Notes: a model not told the origin generated them from the sequence alone. A DNA stretch of 64,000 bases from an uncultured Opitutia bacterium (GCA_903834135.1 CAILHZ010000005.1:62001-126000); one strand, 5' to 3'. Shown: positions 44,447 to 52,088, counted from the stretch's first letter. Program-made: numbers and translations.

Positions 44447-45178
44447 TTACTGCTTTGAAATCTTTTCCCATTCCTGTGTTAGGATAGGTTTAATGATCTT
44501 AGTAAAACCATCATATGCAGGTTGTTTTAAATGCAACTTATCTGCGACAAAGAGTTCTTCTTTTGAACTCCCATCTGCATTCAGTAATACTGGATTAACA
44601 TCAATAAAAGAGCGTAGAGCAGTTGATTCGCAGTATTCTTTAATTTGATTATTCGCATCTTCTACCCAGTCCCAGCGGGATTTCTTTTGGGGTGCTTTAT
44701 TAATCGAGATAAAAATAATCTTAGTCTTGGGTAATTTTGCTGCTACGCGTTCTGAAAAGCTCTTGAAATTAGCGACGATAATAGCGGGCTTCTTACTCGC
44801 GTTAATGTCGTTACTGCCGCAGTAGTAGACAATAATTTTGGGATTATAGGGGAATACTATCTGATCCATTCGAGCTAACACATCTTCTGTACGTGAACCG
44901 CCAAATCCGCGGTTAAATACTGGCAGTGGGCTCATCTGATCAGTAACCGTTGTCCATTTTCTAAAGATACTGCTACCAATAAAAAGGATTTTTCCTTGAG
45001 CGGGTGGGTTGATTTTATCTTTGGCTATGAAGGCTTGGATTTCTTTTTCAAAACGAGGTCCAGAAGGCGTTGCTGTAGAAGCAGCAGTCTTAGTTTCATC
45101 TGCCGCATAGCTACTAAGTGCTATGAAGCCAGTTAAGGCTAGTGTTAGACCTAATACTTTGAATAGGGTGATTCGCAT
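44447..45178 (-). CDS. Secreted SGNH/GDSL hydrolase
   Basis: I set the start at the ATG at 45178, which gives MRITLFKVLGLTLALTG and a signal peptide ending near SYA-ADE. An upstream in-frame start at 45220 adds 14 residues and reaches the palindrome. Blocks of the SGNH fold are ILFIGSSIFRKW with Ser, FNRGFGGSRTEDVL with Gly, YYCGSNDINASKKP with Asn, and a late LHLKQPAYDGF with His. It belongs to the platelet-activating-factor acetylhydrolase-like group, probably removing acyl groups from glycans or lipids. Substrate unknown. It is divergent from the SOUL lipoprotein gene. Confidence 0.87.
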   Translation of the reverse strand: MRITLFKVLGLTLALTGFIALSSYAADETKTAASTATPSGPRFEKEIQAFIAKDKINPPAQGKILFIGSSIFRKWTTVTDQMSPLPVFNRGFGGSRTEDVLARMDQIVFPYNPKIIVYYCGSNDINASKKPAIIVANFKSFSERVAAKLPKTKIIFISINKAPQKKSRWDWVEDANNQIKEYCESTALRSFIDVNPVLLNADGSSKEELFVADKLHLKQPAYDGFTKIIKPILTQEWEKISKQ

Positions 45179-45220
45179 GGGATAAGTCAGTAGCTCAGAG
45201 ATACCCGAGTGCAGAATCAA

Positions 45221-45246
45221 TCTTTAAGAAGTGCACTTCTTAAAGA
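45221..45246. promoter_or_regulatory. 26-bp perfect palindrome between divergent genes
   Basis: The two halves are TCTTTAAGAAGTG and CACTTCTTAAAGA, each exactly the reverse complement of the other, with no spacer. The site ends 15 bases before the ATG at 45262 and lies 42 bases from the divergent start at 45178. An outer pair CGAGT (45206-45210) and ACTCG (45246-45250) also matches. It looks like a strong operator or a hairpin at the RNA level. Confidence 0.6.
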
Positions 45247-45261
45247 CTCGCAAAAAAGCAA

Positions 45262-45870
45262 ATGAGTCATACGTTAAGAAATGTGAAGATGACATTATTT
45301 ATTACAGGTAGTCTTTTGGTGATTCTCATACTTGCAGGATGTCAATTAAGTCGCAGCGGATATGAGTCAGCACCATATAGCGTTAAGCGAATAGAAAATG
45401 ATTTTGAGATTAGACTCTATCCCAAGCTAATGCTTGTTGAAACACCCACTCTCAGAGCAGGGGACGGTAGAGATGGTAGTTTCATGCGCTTGTTCCGATA
45501 CATCACTGGCTCTAACGAGCAGGGTCAGAAAATTGCTATGACTACGCCAGTCTTCATGTCGGAGACAGTTTCGAATCCAACTATGGCATTTGTACTGCCT
45601 AAGGACTATGAGGCCTCGCGAGTACCTGAGCCAAAGGATTCGAAAGTTAAGATTCGTGCTATCGAAGCAGGTGAGTTTGCAGTACTGCGCTTCCAAGGTA
45701 GTCGTAGTGATGAACTTGAATCGCAGTCACTTGCCCGTTTAATTGACTGGGTTAATAATCAGCATTTGAAAATAATAGGCAGTCCGCTTTACGCCTATTT
45801 TGATCCACCATGGACACCGCCTTTTTTAAGACGTAATGAAGTAATGCTTAGGCTCGAGTCTAGCCCATAA
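45262..45870 (+). CDS. SOUL heme-binding family lipoprotein
   Basis: 202 residues. A lipobox LILAGC places the lipidated Cys at residue 27; the start could also be the second Met at 45289. The SOUL pattern follows: APYSVKRIENDFEIRLYPK, FMRLFRYITGSNEQGQKIAM, TTPVFM, and the terminal AYFDPPWTPPFLRRNEVMLR. Bacterial SOUL members are small heme-binding or heme-related lipoproteins of unclear role. The gene is preceded by a 26-bp palindrome at 45221-45246 and followed by a terminator that serves the convergent gene. It is a single-gene unit. Confidence 0.9.
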   Translation: MSHTLRNVKMTLFITGSLLVILILAGCQLSRSGYESAPYSVKRIENDFEIRLYPKLMLVETPTLRAGDGRDGSFMRLFRYITGSNEQGQKIAMTTPVFMSETVSNPTMAFVLPKDYEASRVPEPKDSKVKIRAIEAGEFAVLRFQGSRSDELESQSLARLIDWVNNQHLKIIGSPLYAYFDPPWTPPFLRRNEVMLRLESSP

Positions 45871-45904
45871 AAAATCCCTCGCTTCATTCAAGAAACGAGG
45901 GATT
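45867..45904 (-). terminator. Rho-independent terminator for the minus-strand Gfo/Idh/MocA genes
   Basis: On the minus strand AATCCCTCG (45904-45896) pairs with CGAGGGATT (45881-45873) across a 14-base loop. A run of six T follows at 45875-45870. No T run exists on the plus strand, so it acts for the convergent oxidoreductase genes. Confidence 0.75.
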
Positions 45905-45920
45905 GAGTAGAAACTTGGAA

Positions 45921-47096
45921 TTAAGCGAGGTGGCCTGTTAGGCGACGTGCAGCTTCCTGCGCTTTGACTGCGATTTCACCCACTTTTAAAGCATGGGCTT
46001 GAGTCATTGCAATTTCGGTACGGTTGATACAGTCGAGAATAAATTCACCGAAGAAACGGAAACCGACTTGACCGGTTACGTTCAAGTGGTGTTCACCTTT
46101 CTTATCAATGATGTAAACGTGGTTGCCTGTGGTTTCACGGCCTACATCCACGTATTTTCTAAGTTCAATAGAACCTTCTGTTCCAGTAATGAAACAGCGG
46201 CCATCTCCCCAAGTGCTTAAGCCATCTGCTGTAAACCAGTTCACCTGAACGTAGTTTGAGCTGCCGCTACTGCCGATCAAAGAAGCTTCGCCGAAGTCTT
46301 CTAAACCGGGATGATCTGGATGGTTGAAGTTACCTACAGCTGAATTAGTAACGATTGCTTCTGTAGATTTTGAGTAGGTTAAGAATTGCTCAAATTGATG
46401 ACTGCCAATGTCACCTAGAATTCCGCCGTATTGAGGACGGTTGAAAAACCACGATGGACGTGTGCTTAAGCTAATGCGATGAGGAGCAATATTTAAGACC
46501 TGAACTACTTTACCGATAGTTCCACGCTCTAAAAGATCTGTCGCGTACATTGCAGCTTCAACGTGAATGCGTTCGCTATAGTACACCATATACTTGCGAC
46601 CTGTGCGGGCTATAGTTGCTTTGATCTGATCGAGTTGCTCGAGTGTTGTGAACGGCGCTTTATCACTGAAGTAATCTTTTCCTGATTCCATGACTTGGCA
46701 GCCTAGGGCAGCGCGTTCATTTGGAATAGCGGAAGAAGCTACAAGCTTAACGTCTGGATCTGAAAGGATTTCGTCGAGAGTGCGGGCAACTTTCGCTTGA
46801 GGATATTTTGAAAGAAACGCACTGACTCGAACTTGGTCTGTATCGTAAACCCATTTTACGGTAGCACCAGCTTCGGTTAGGCCGTTGCACATGCCGTAGA
46901 TGTGGGCGTGATCAATCTTTGCAACCGCGATTTCAAACTGACCAGGCTTTACAACCAAGTTTGGTTTGCCTCGTGGGGCGTAATTAGCTCCATCGGCTTT
47001 TTGGAAAGTCGGTGTTTGAGCTTTAGTTTGTTTTGGGAGAAACGAGCTAACCGCCATAGCGGCTGCTGCTTGAGTAATGAAGCTTCGACGATTCAT
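45921..47096 (-). CDS. Tat-exported Gfo/Idh/MocA family oxidoreductase
   Basis: 391 residues. The leader MNRRSFITQAAAAMAVSSFL is a Tat signal. The Rossmann part begins IAVAKIDHAHIYGMCNGL, and the motif equivalent to EKP reads SDKAPFTTLE, so the Lys is kept but the flanks differ. The C-terminal domain has GGILGDIGSHQFEQFL with the conserved His. A degenerate nucleotide loop and a changed EKP site suggest a subgroup with altered cofactor use. It is 12 bases downstream of the paralogue at 47109, both minus strand, and ends at a good terminator. Confidence 0.88.
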   Translation of the reverse strand: MNRRSFITQAAAAMAVSSFLPKQTKAQTPTFQKADGANYAPRGKPNLVVKPGQFEIAVAKIDHAHIYGMCNGLTEAGATVKWVYDTDQVRVSAFLSKYPQAKVARTLDEILSDPDVKLVASSAIPNERAALGCQVMESGKDYFSDKAPFTTLEQLDQIKATIARTGRKYMVYYSERIHVEAAMYATDLLERGTIGKVVQVLNIAPHRISLSTRPSWFFNRPQYGGILGDIGSHQFEQFLTYSKSTEAIVTNSAVGNFNHPDHPGLEDFGEASLIGSSGSSNYVQVNWFTADGLSTWGDGRCFITGTEGSIELRKYVDVGRETTGNHVYIIDKKGEHHLNVTGQVGFRFFGEFILDCINRTEIAMTQAHALKVGEIAVKAQEAARRLTGHLA

Positions 47097-47108
47097 AGGG
47101 ATAATAAA

Positions 47109-48491
47109 TTATGATTTAAGAATAGAATGTATACCAAAATTTCCGCGTTGAGGAAGAGAAAGCATAGAATTTGCTTCATCGTCATTTACGAAGCGTTCTG
47201 CTTTAGGGTCCCAGTTTAGTGGGCGCCCCAGTTTCATTGCAATCCAGCTTATAATACAGGCTGCATTACTGCGGTGAGCGATAGGAGCGGGTGCTAGAGG
47301 TGTGTTTCTTGATTTCACACATTCAAGCCAGTTTAAGTGATGTTCCTTGCTCACAGGTAAGCGTACAGAAAGACCATTTGGATCAAGTAACTTAGGGTCA
47401 CTTGCATCAAGAGCTTTGATTGCCTTGCTTAATTTTGCAGTAGGATCACTAGGAGTTACTTCGCTATCACGCGTTACCCAGATCCAACCTTCATCACCAA
47501 TAAATTTGAGCCCATTATTGAATTTATCTGTGACAACGACTTTTACGTTGTTTGGATAATCGAGCTCCACGTGATAAGCACCGTGAACATTCCAGATTTT
47601 ATTTTTTGGAAATTCTGCAGTCGCTTCTACACGGCTAGGACCAGTATGCTCAACATCCATAGCCCAGTGTGCGGTATCATAATGGTGAGCGCCCCAACCT
47701 GTGATCATTCCTAAGCAATGGGCTTCATGTCTAAGCCAACCTGGTCGAGTCGTTACTGTATTTTGAGGATGTACACGCTGTTCAGTATAATAGGCTTCGG
47801 GGGTTGGTCCAAGCCAGGTATTGAAATCGAGATTTGCAGGGATTGGCTGCTCAGGACTATCAGGAGCTGTAGGATCAATCGGCAGTCCAATTTCAACTCG
47901 GTTTAAGCGGCCAACTCGGCCACTTCGCACAAGTTCACAAGCTTGACGAAATTGTACCCAAGAGCGCTGCTGGCTACCAATTTGGAAAATACGATCTGTT
48001 TTAGCAATAGCATCTCTTAAGGCCTGACCCTCGGCATGGGTCATAGTCATTGGCTTTTGTAAATAGACATCTTTACCTGCATAGATTGCCGCCAAAGCCA
48101 ATTGAGCATGCCAGTGATCGGGTGTGCTAATGACTACAGCATCAATATCTTTACGTTCTAATAATTCACGGTAGTTGCTATAGGTCTCGATATCAGGTCT
48201 TGGATGATCAGACGCTGTTTTGAAATTCTGTATGAAGTGTTTTGCTTGTGCTACTCGGTTAGAGTCTAGGTCACACAATGCGACGTAATCGGCTAGGCCA
48301 GAATTTAGAACACCGGGCATATCATGGCCTGTTGCGATACGTCCGCATCCAATGTGCGCAACGCGCACTCGGTTACTTGGTGAATCAGCACCTAAAAGCC
48401 GGGAGGGGATAATAAGAGGAGCTGAAACAGCTGCAGCTGCTTTGGCGGCAGTTTTAAAAAATTGACGACGGGAAAGGCCAGAAGTGTTCAT
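47109..48491 (-). CDS. Tat-exported Gfo/Idh/MocA family oxidoreductase
   Basis: 460 residues. The leader includes GLSRRQFFKTAAKAAAAVS, a clear Tat signal. The nucleotide loop is HIGCGRIATGHDMPG, the catalytic Lys sits in DVYLQKPMTMTHAEG (QKP, as in the protein at 15301), and AWGAHHYDTAHWAM-like text (GWGAHHYDTAHWAM) supplies the His region. It is the longer PVC subgroup with a C-terminal insert. It is the first gene of a pair with the paralogue at 45921. A palindromic operator candidate at 48609-48625 lies 118 bases upstream. The substrate is presumably an oxidised sugar. Confidence 0.9.
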   Translation of the reverse strand: MNTSGLSRRQFFKTAAKAAAAVSAPLIIPSRLLGADSPSNRVRVAHIGCGRIATGHDMPGVLNSGLADYVALCDLDSNRVAQAKHFIQNFKTASDHPRPDIETYSNYRELLERKDIDAVVISTPDHWHAQLALAAIYAGKDVYLQKPMTMTHAEGQALRDAIAKTDRIFQIGSQQRSWVQFRQACELVRSGRVGRLNRVEIGLPIDPTAPDSPEQPIPANLDFNTWLGPTPEAYYTEQRVHPQNTVTTRPGWLRHEAHCLGMITGWGAHHYDTAHWAMDVEHTGPSRVEATAEFPKNKIWNVHGAYHVELDYPNNVKVVVTDKFNNGLKFIGDEGWIWVTRDSEVTPSDPTAKLSKAIKALDASDPKLLDPNGLSVRLPVSKEHHLNWLECVKSRNTPLAPAPIAHRSNAACIISWIAMKLGRPLNWDPKAERFVNDDEANSMLSLPQRGNFGIHSILKS

Positions 48492-48608
48492 GGGGTTAAT
48501 CTTTGCTGACTGAGTGGGGCTAGGGAATAATGCTTACGTCTTTGAAGGTTTCACGCAAGTGCGTTACTTTCGGACAGTCTTTTTTAGCTCAATGCATAGG
48601 CTTGGCAC

Positions 48609-48625
48609 TGTTTACATTGTAAACA
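48609..48625. promoter_or_regulatory. 17-bp perfect inverted repeat, operator candidate
   Basis: TGTTTACA and TGTAAACA flank a single T. The site is 118 bases upstream of the Gfo/Idh/MocA gene starting at 48491. The core TACA-T-TGTA recalls BlaI/CopY-type half-sites, but their usual spacer is two bases, so I do not assign a regulator. Confidence 0.5.
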
Positions 48626-48670
48626 ACTTTTAATTTATGGCTTCTGTAGTTTAGTCCTGTCGGATAGGTG

Positions 48671-48716
48671 AAAAAGATGCGGCACTGCTTACCCCTCAAG
48701 CAGGGCGCCGCAATCT
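48671..48716 (-). terminator. Strong terminator downstream of tRNA-Ser (minus strand)
   Basis: On the minus strand the outer arms pair AGAT with ATCT (plus 48713-48716 and 48675-48678) and GCGGC with GCCGC (48707-48711 and 48679-48683). Inner arms CTGCTT and AAGCAG (48703-48698 and 4890-48685 region, plus 48685-48690) flank a 7-base loop. CTTTTT follows. It lies 172 bases beyond the tRNA 3' end. Confidence 0.65.
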
Positions 48717-48887
48717 TGATGTTTCTACTCTGAGCAGTATCTACCTAAAAAAACAATAGAAGAGACGAGTTCCCAGAAATTGGTTTTCGTGATGTTGTTA
48801 CTTCTAGAATTGTAGCGTGAAGCTGATCGATGGGATTAGGCTGATAACTTAGCCTATTTGCCGCGCGATTGCTTGGATTTATAAACA

Positions 48888-48975
48888 TGGCGGAGAGGGA
48901 GGGATTCGAACCCCCGGTACCTTTCGGCACACCTGATTTCGAGTCAGGCGCGATCGACCACTCTGCCACCTCTCC
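48888..48975 (-). tRNA. tRNA-Ser (anticodon CGA)
   Basis: Minus strand, 88 bases including a templated CCA at 48890-48888. The acceptor GGAGAGG pairs with CCTCTCC, with discriminator G. The anticodon arm CCTGA-CTCGAAA-TCAGG gives anticodon CGA, which reads UCG. The long variable arm (TGTGCCGAAAGGTACC area) is typical of tRNA-Ser, and the T arm GGGGGTTCGAATCCCTC is intact. Confidence 0.97.
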
Positions 48976-49080
48976 GTTTCGCAGCTAGTTCAGAAGGTGA
49001 AGGACCGCAGACTTAGCGTTAGACGGCAAGAGTTTTTTGGAATGCTACCGAGGGCTATTGGCTGTCAGTACCTATTTAAA

Positions 49081-49133
49081 TATCGTTTTTACGATAGGGA
49101 TTTCTCAAGACGTTTACGTCTATACTGAGAAAT
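49081..49133 (-). other. Two stem-loops downstream of tRNA-Pro
   Basis: TATCGT (49081-49086) and ACGATA (49091-49096) form a 6-bp stem with a 4-base loop; on the minus strand TTTAAATAGG follows. A second stem pairs ATTTCTCA (49100-49107) with TGAGAAAT (49126-49133), with an inner GACG/CGTC. They may act in tRNA 3' processing or weak termination. Confidence 0.4.
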
Positions 49134-49209
49134 GGTCGGGGCGATAGGATTCGAACCTACGACCTCCTGGTCCCAAACCAGGCGCTCTACCAGGCTAAGC
49201 TACACCCCG
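49133..49209 (-). tRNA. tRNA-Pro (anticodon TGG)
   Basis: Minus strand, 77 bases with templated CCA at 49135-49133. The acceptor CGGGGTG pairs with CGCCCCG (one T-G), with discriminator A. The anticodon arm CCTGG-TTTGGGA-CCAGG gives TGG, which reads CCA codons and, by wobble, other proline codons. The T arm is normal (GTAGGTTCGAATCCTAT). Confidence 0.97.
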
Positions 49210-49344
49210 AAGGAGTCCAAAGCATGGGCGAAGTGGGCTTATGTCAACGCTGCCGTTCATTTTCCTTCAAAAATTAGTACTTTTAGCACTGTTTTCGGTT
49301 TTCCGGGAAAGACTTACGCAATTACGTAAATTTTGGTCTATTAG

Positions 49345-49425
49345 GTGCCTTCTAGCACAAGATTTAGCTTAATCTTATGCCGTTATGGATAATCTCTGCT
49401 TGCGTCACTCGGAGATTCGTTTTTT
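49345..49425 (+). promoter_or_regulatory. Three tandem hairpins ending in a terminator, leader of the LysM gene
   Basis: Hairpins are GTGC/GCAC (49345-49358), AAGATT/AATCTT (49359-49376, 6-base loop), and AATCTCTG/CGGAGATT (49391-49417, 11-base loop). CG and six T follow at 49420-49425. The second and third stems share related arms, so GAGATT could also pair with the AATCTT arm and undo the terminator. It lies 24 bases before the ATG at 49449. It fits an attenuator, or the end of a small RNA from the 49210-49420 region. Confidence 0.55.
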
Positions 49426-49448
49426 GATCACTACTTAATTCTTTAAAA

Positions 49449-49955
49449 ATGGATACCATTTCCCGCGAAAATAATAGCATGCTCCCAATCGGCGGCGTAA
49501 TTGTAGGCGTTCTCGCCTTAGTTTTAGCCGGCTGGTCCCTTGCGACTCTCTCCAAGGTAAAAACACAACTTGTCGCTCTTGAAGAGAAGACAGCTAAGAT
49601 TGATGACATTGCTGCACAAGCAAGCTCAGCATCATCAAAAGCCGATTCTGTTAAAGCAGGACTTGATTCCGTTGCTAAGCAGACTCAAGACGCTTTCACC
49701 GCAGTGGGTAACACGCTAGGAACTATTCAAGCACAAGTTGCTAAAATGGAAGAGGGTTCAAAACATCCAGCTGCTAAAGGTGGCAAAGGTGCTGTTGCAG
49801 GTCCTGGTGAATATCTCGTTAAGGCTCATGACACAGCTACTAAAATTGCTAAAGCAGCAGGTTGTTCTGTTGCTGATCTCAAGGCAGCTAACTCCGGTGT
49901 TAACTGGGCAAAGTTGCACTTAGGTCAAAAGATCAAGCTTCCAGAAAAGAAGTAA
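49449..49955 (+). CDS. Membrane-anchored coiled-coil LysM-domain protein
   Basis: 168 residues. A short charged N-terminus precedes one membrane helix (MLPIGGVIVGVLALVLAGWS). About 75 residues of Ala/Lys/Ser-rich coiled coil follow (KVKTQLVALEEKTAKIDDIA and onward), then a basic Gly/Lys linker and a C-terminal LysM domain (GEYLVKAHDTATKIAKAAG, ending LHLGQKIKLPEKK). With an N-in helix the coiled coil and LysM lie in the periplasm, where LysM binds peptidoglycan. A role in envelope shape or anchoring is likely. It has a structured leader (49345-49425) and its own strong terminator. Confidence 0.88.
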   Translation: MDTISRENNSMLPIGGVIVGVLALVLAGWSLATLSKVKTQLVALEEKTAKIDDIAAQASSASSKADSVKAGLDSVAKQTQDAFTAVGNTLGTIQAQVAKMEEGSKHPAAKGGKGAVAGPGEYLVKAHDTATKIAKAAGCSVADLKAANSGVNWAKLHLGQKIKLPEKK

Positions 49956-49974
49956 TATCTTACTTTAAATTTTC

Positions 49975-50015
49975 AAAGGGGTCGGGCCTTGATTGGCTCG
50001 GCCCCTTTTGTTTTT
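49975..50015 (+). terminator. Rho-independent terminator after the LysM gene
   Basis: Arms AAAGGGGTCGGGCC (49975-49988) and GGCTCGGCCCCTTT (49995-50008) pair over 14 bp with two wobble pairs and a 6-base loop TTGATT. TTGTTTTT follows. This strong stem covers the TTG at 49989, so that cannot be the start of the next gene. Confidence 0.92.
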
Positions 50016-50030
50016 ATACCTACAAAATTT

Positions 50031-50600
50031 GTGGAGCCAGAACCTCAAAGATGGAAACGGGGCGCTGAACGTAAACTCGCAGAAACGAGAATTCTCGATC
50101 TCTTGAGTGTTCAGTTTACTCATCCTGTTCGTGGCACTCAGAGAGATTTTATCGTTGTGGATGCACCTGATTGGGTGAACGTGGTAGCACTTACAGCAGA
50201 CAAAAAAATTGTTTTAGTACGACAGTTTAGGTACGGAACTAATCAACTCTCACTTGAGATTCCAGGTGGTGTAATCGAACCTAAAGAAGATCCTGTGGTT
50301 GCTGCAGTGCGTGAATTAAAAGAAGAAACAGGTTACTCAGGTAGTAACGCGCGCTTAATTGCATCAATTCATCCTAACCCTGCTATTCAAAATAACCGCT
50401 GCCACTTAGTCTTAGTCGAGAATGCTGTATTAAGTGACGTTGTGCAATGGGATGAAGACGAGGAGATGTCTTGTGAGGTGATGCCTGTTGAGGCTGTGCT
50501 CGCATTAGCAAGAGAAGGTAAAATTACTCACAGTCTTGTATTATGTGGGCTATTTCACTTTGAGGGTTGGTGGAAAAGTCAGTCTATTTCTGAGATTTGA
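50031..50600 (+). CDS. Nudix hydrolase, ADP-ribose pyrophosphatase-like
   Basis: I set the start at the GTG at 50031, giving VEPEPQRWKRGAERK, because a longer frame from the TTG at 49989 lies inside the terminator. About 189 residues. The Nudix box is complete: GVIEPKEDPVVAAVRELKEE then TGY (GX5EX7REUXEEXGU). Flanking elements match ADP-ribose/NDP-sugar pyrophosphatases: KIVLVRQFRYGTNQLSLEIP before the box and the Glu-rich WDEDEEMSCEVMPVE after it. It hydrolyses ADP-ribose or nucleotide sugars with Mg in the cytoplasm, in housecleaning. The ligase gene follows on the same strand. Confidence 0.9.
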   Translation: MEPEPQRWKRGAERKLAETRILDLLSVQFTHPVRGTQRDFIVVDAPDWVNVVALTADKKIVLVRQFRYGTNQLSLEIPGGVIEPKEDPVVAAVRELKEETGYSGSNARLIASIHPNPAIQNNRCHLVLVENAVLSDVVQWDEDEEMSCEVMPVEAVLALAREGKITHSLVLCGLFHFEGWWKSQSISEI

Positions 50601-50663
50601 CTTACTGTACTTCAGACTTACGTTTTAGGCAGTGCCACAGTGGTACTCATTCTTAATTTACAC

Positions 50664-51926
50664 ATGCCTGAAGTCTTATTCGCCAATTCTAAGAGCGCGC
50701 TAGGGAGCGTCTTGGCGGAGTGTATCCCTACGGCTTTAGAGGCAGAGATTAGGCATATCTATAAAGCTAGTCCCCTTTACGAAAAGCGTTTTCCACTTCA
50801 CGCAGATCCTCTGAATTGGAGCTGCTTTAAGGAAATCCCGCTTTTATCTAAGCGCGAAATTGTGGAGCGCGGGCATTATGCCTTCTTTACTGATCATTTA
50901 GAAGTAGAGCGCGGGCTTGAGCAAAAAAAGCTCGAATACGAAAGTACCTCAGGAACTACATCTGGCCCAATGACAGTCATTATGGAGGAGGGTTGGTGGA
51001 CTGCTCAAACTCAGCGCGCGTACCGGGCTTCTTCAATTCTACGTCCTTATGCAGATCGGCCGTACCGTAAATGTGTTCTAGCTCCTGTAGGGTGTTCGAG
51101 TAATCTCTGCCCTTACGAAGATCATCCTTTTCCAAACCGATATTTTGATGGCACGGTTTATTTAAATTTATCTAGTGATCCATTTGCTTTCCCTGAAAGC
51201 GAATGGGACCGCATTGTTGTAGAACTTCAAGCAACTCAGCCCGAAGTTATCGAGGGAGAACCTGTTTATTTATCGCTACTTGCACGTGCTGCTCAAAAAC
51301 GAGGTGTTAAAGTACCGAGTGTTAAAGTCGTAATTTTAACCTACGGTAAAGCGAGTCTTCAGCATAGTAAGCGCATTCAGGAAGTATTTCCTGCCCTTCA
51401 GGTAGATTTATATGGATCAACCGAGGCTGGTTATCTTTTTGTAGGGAAAGCCTTCAAAGATAATTTAGTGGTGATCGATGAGAACGCATTTATTGAACTC
51501 ATACCATGGCGTAGTGAAATCAATGACACCTTCCAAATTATTGTAACAACGAGGGATAGGCAGGCTATGCCTCTTTTACGTTACCACACAGGTGATATCG
51601 TCAGACGCTTACCTACCGGTTTTCGTATATTGGGTCGCGAAAAAGACCTTTATTTTAGGAAAGACGGCAGCCTAATGACTGTTACTGATGTGGATGAAGC
51701 TTTACCGCTTAATTTTGCATGTTGGCATTATATGCTGACCCAAACCGCAGATTTAAGGTGGGATTTCCATTATGTCTCTGATCATACCCTTGATCATACC
51801 GAACTTGAGGCCTCTTTGGCCCAGGTCATAGGGGAGGGGGCCAGGGTAAACGCTTTTAGGCGCCGCAGTATTGCCCCAGCTGGAAGTGGTAAATTTTCAC
51901 TCCTAAAGCCACTGGGTAAGGCCTAA
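50664..51926 (+). CDS. PaaK-like acyl-adenylating enzyme (phenylacetate-CoA ligase family)
   Basis: About 420 residues from the ATG at 50664; a GTG at 50640 would add eight hydrophobic residues. Adenylation motifs are YESTSGTTSGPMTVIMEEG, VDLYGSTEAGYLF, RYHTGDIVRR, and a terminal GSGKFSLLK whose Lys may close the active site. The group includes phenylacetate-CoA ligase and F390 synthetase and activates a carboxylic acid as AMP ester, then usually CoA ester. No phenylacetate genes are near, so the substrate is open. It stands between a Nudix hydrolase and the sdh operon. Confidence 0.82.
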   Translation: MPEVLFANSKSALGSVLAECIPTALEAEIRHIYKASPLYEKRFPLHADPLNWSCFKEIPLLSKREIVERGHYAFFTDHLEVERGLEQKKLEYESTSGTTSGPMTVIMEEGWWTAQTQRAYRASSILRPYADRPYRKCVLAPVGCSSNLCPYEDHPFPNRYFDGTVYLNLSSDPFAFPESEWDRIVVELQATQPEVIEGEPVYLSLLARAAQKRGVKVPSVKVVILTYGKASLQHSKRIQEVFPALQVDLYGSTEAGYLFVGKAFKDNLVVIDENAFIELIPWRSEINDTFQIIVTTRDRQAMPLLRYHTGDIVRRLPTGFRILGREKDLYFRKDGSLMTVTDVDEALPLNFACWHYMLTQTADLRWDFHYVSDHTLDHTELEASLAQVIGEGARVNAFRRRSIAPAGSGKFSLLKPLGKA

Positions 51927-52088
51927 ATATAGAGCTTAGCTTTGATTTAAACAGCTTGGAGTATTTGTTTAGCTTGTCGGCCTTGTAAAAGCTCTAATAG
52001 TCGTTGCCAGAAGGCTTTGCCTTGCTTTACAACCCCTTTAGCCCTGTAGAGAATAATCTCTTCATTATTATTACCTACGTTTAAATCG

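Larger units (their letters stand above)
48492..48887. other. Non-coding gap between the oxidoreductase pair and tRNA-Ser
   Basis: About 395 bases without a convincing gene. An ORF on the minus strand covers part of it but runs into tRNA-Ser and has no recognisable product. The gap holds the 17-bp palindrome at 48609-48625 and the strong minus-strand terminator at 48671-48716. Between that terminator and the tRNA lie about 170 bases that could be a tRNA trailer or a small RNA. Confidence 0.6.

Noticed and set aside
48745-48969. 74-residue minus-strand frame
   Set aside because: It overlaps tRNA-Ser and reads through the tRNA; no protein signature.
49132-49329. 65-residue plus-strand frame
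   Set aside because: It is antisense to tRNA-Pro and its start codon is within the tRNA end.
49989-50600. TTG start for the Nudix gene at 49989
   Set aside because: It lies within the loop of a strong terminator, so transcripts of the LysM gene end there; the GTG at 50031 fits better.
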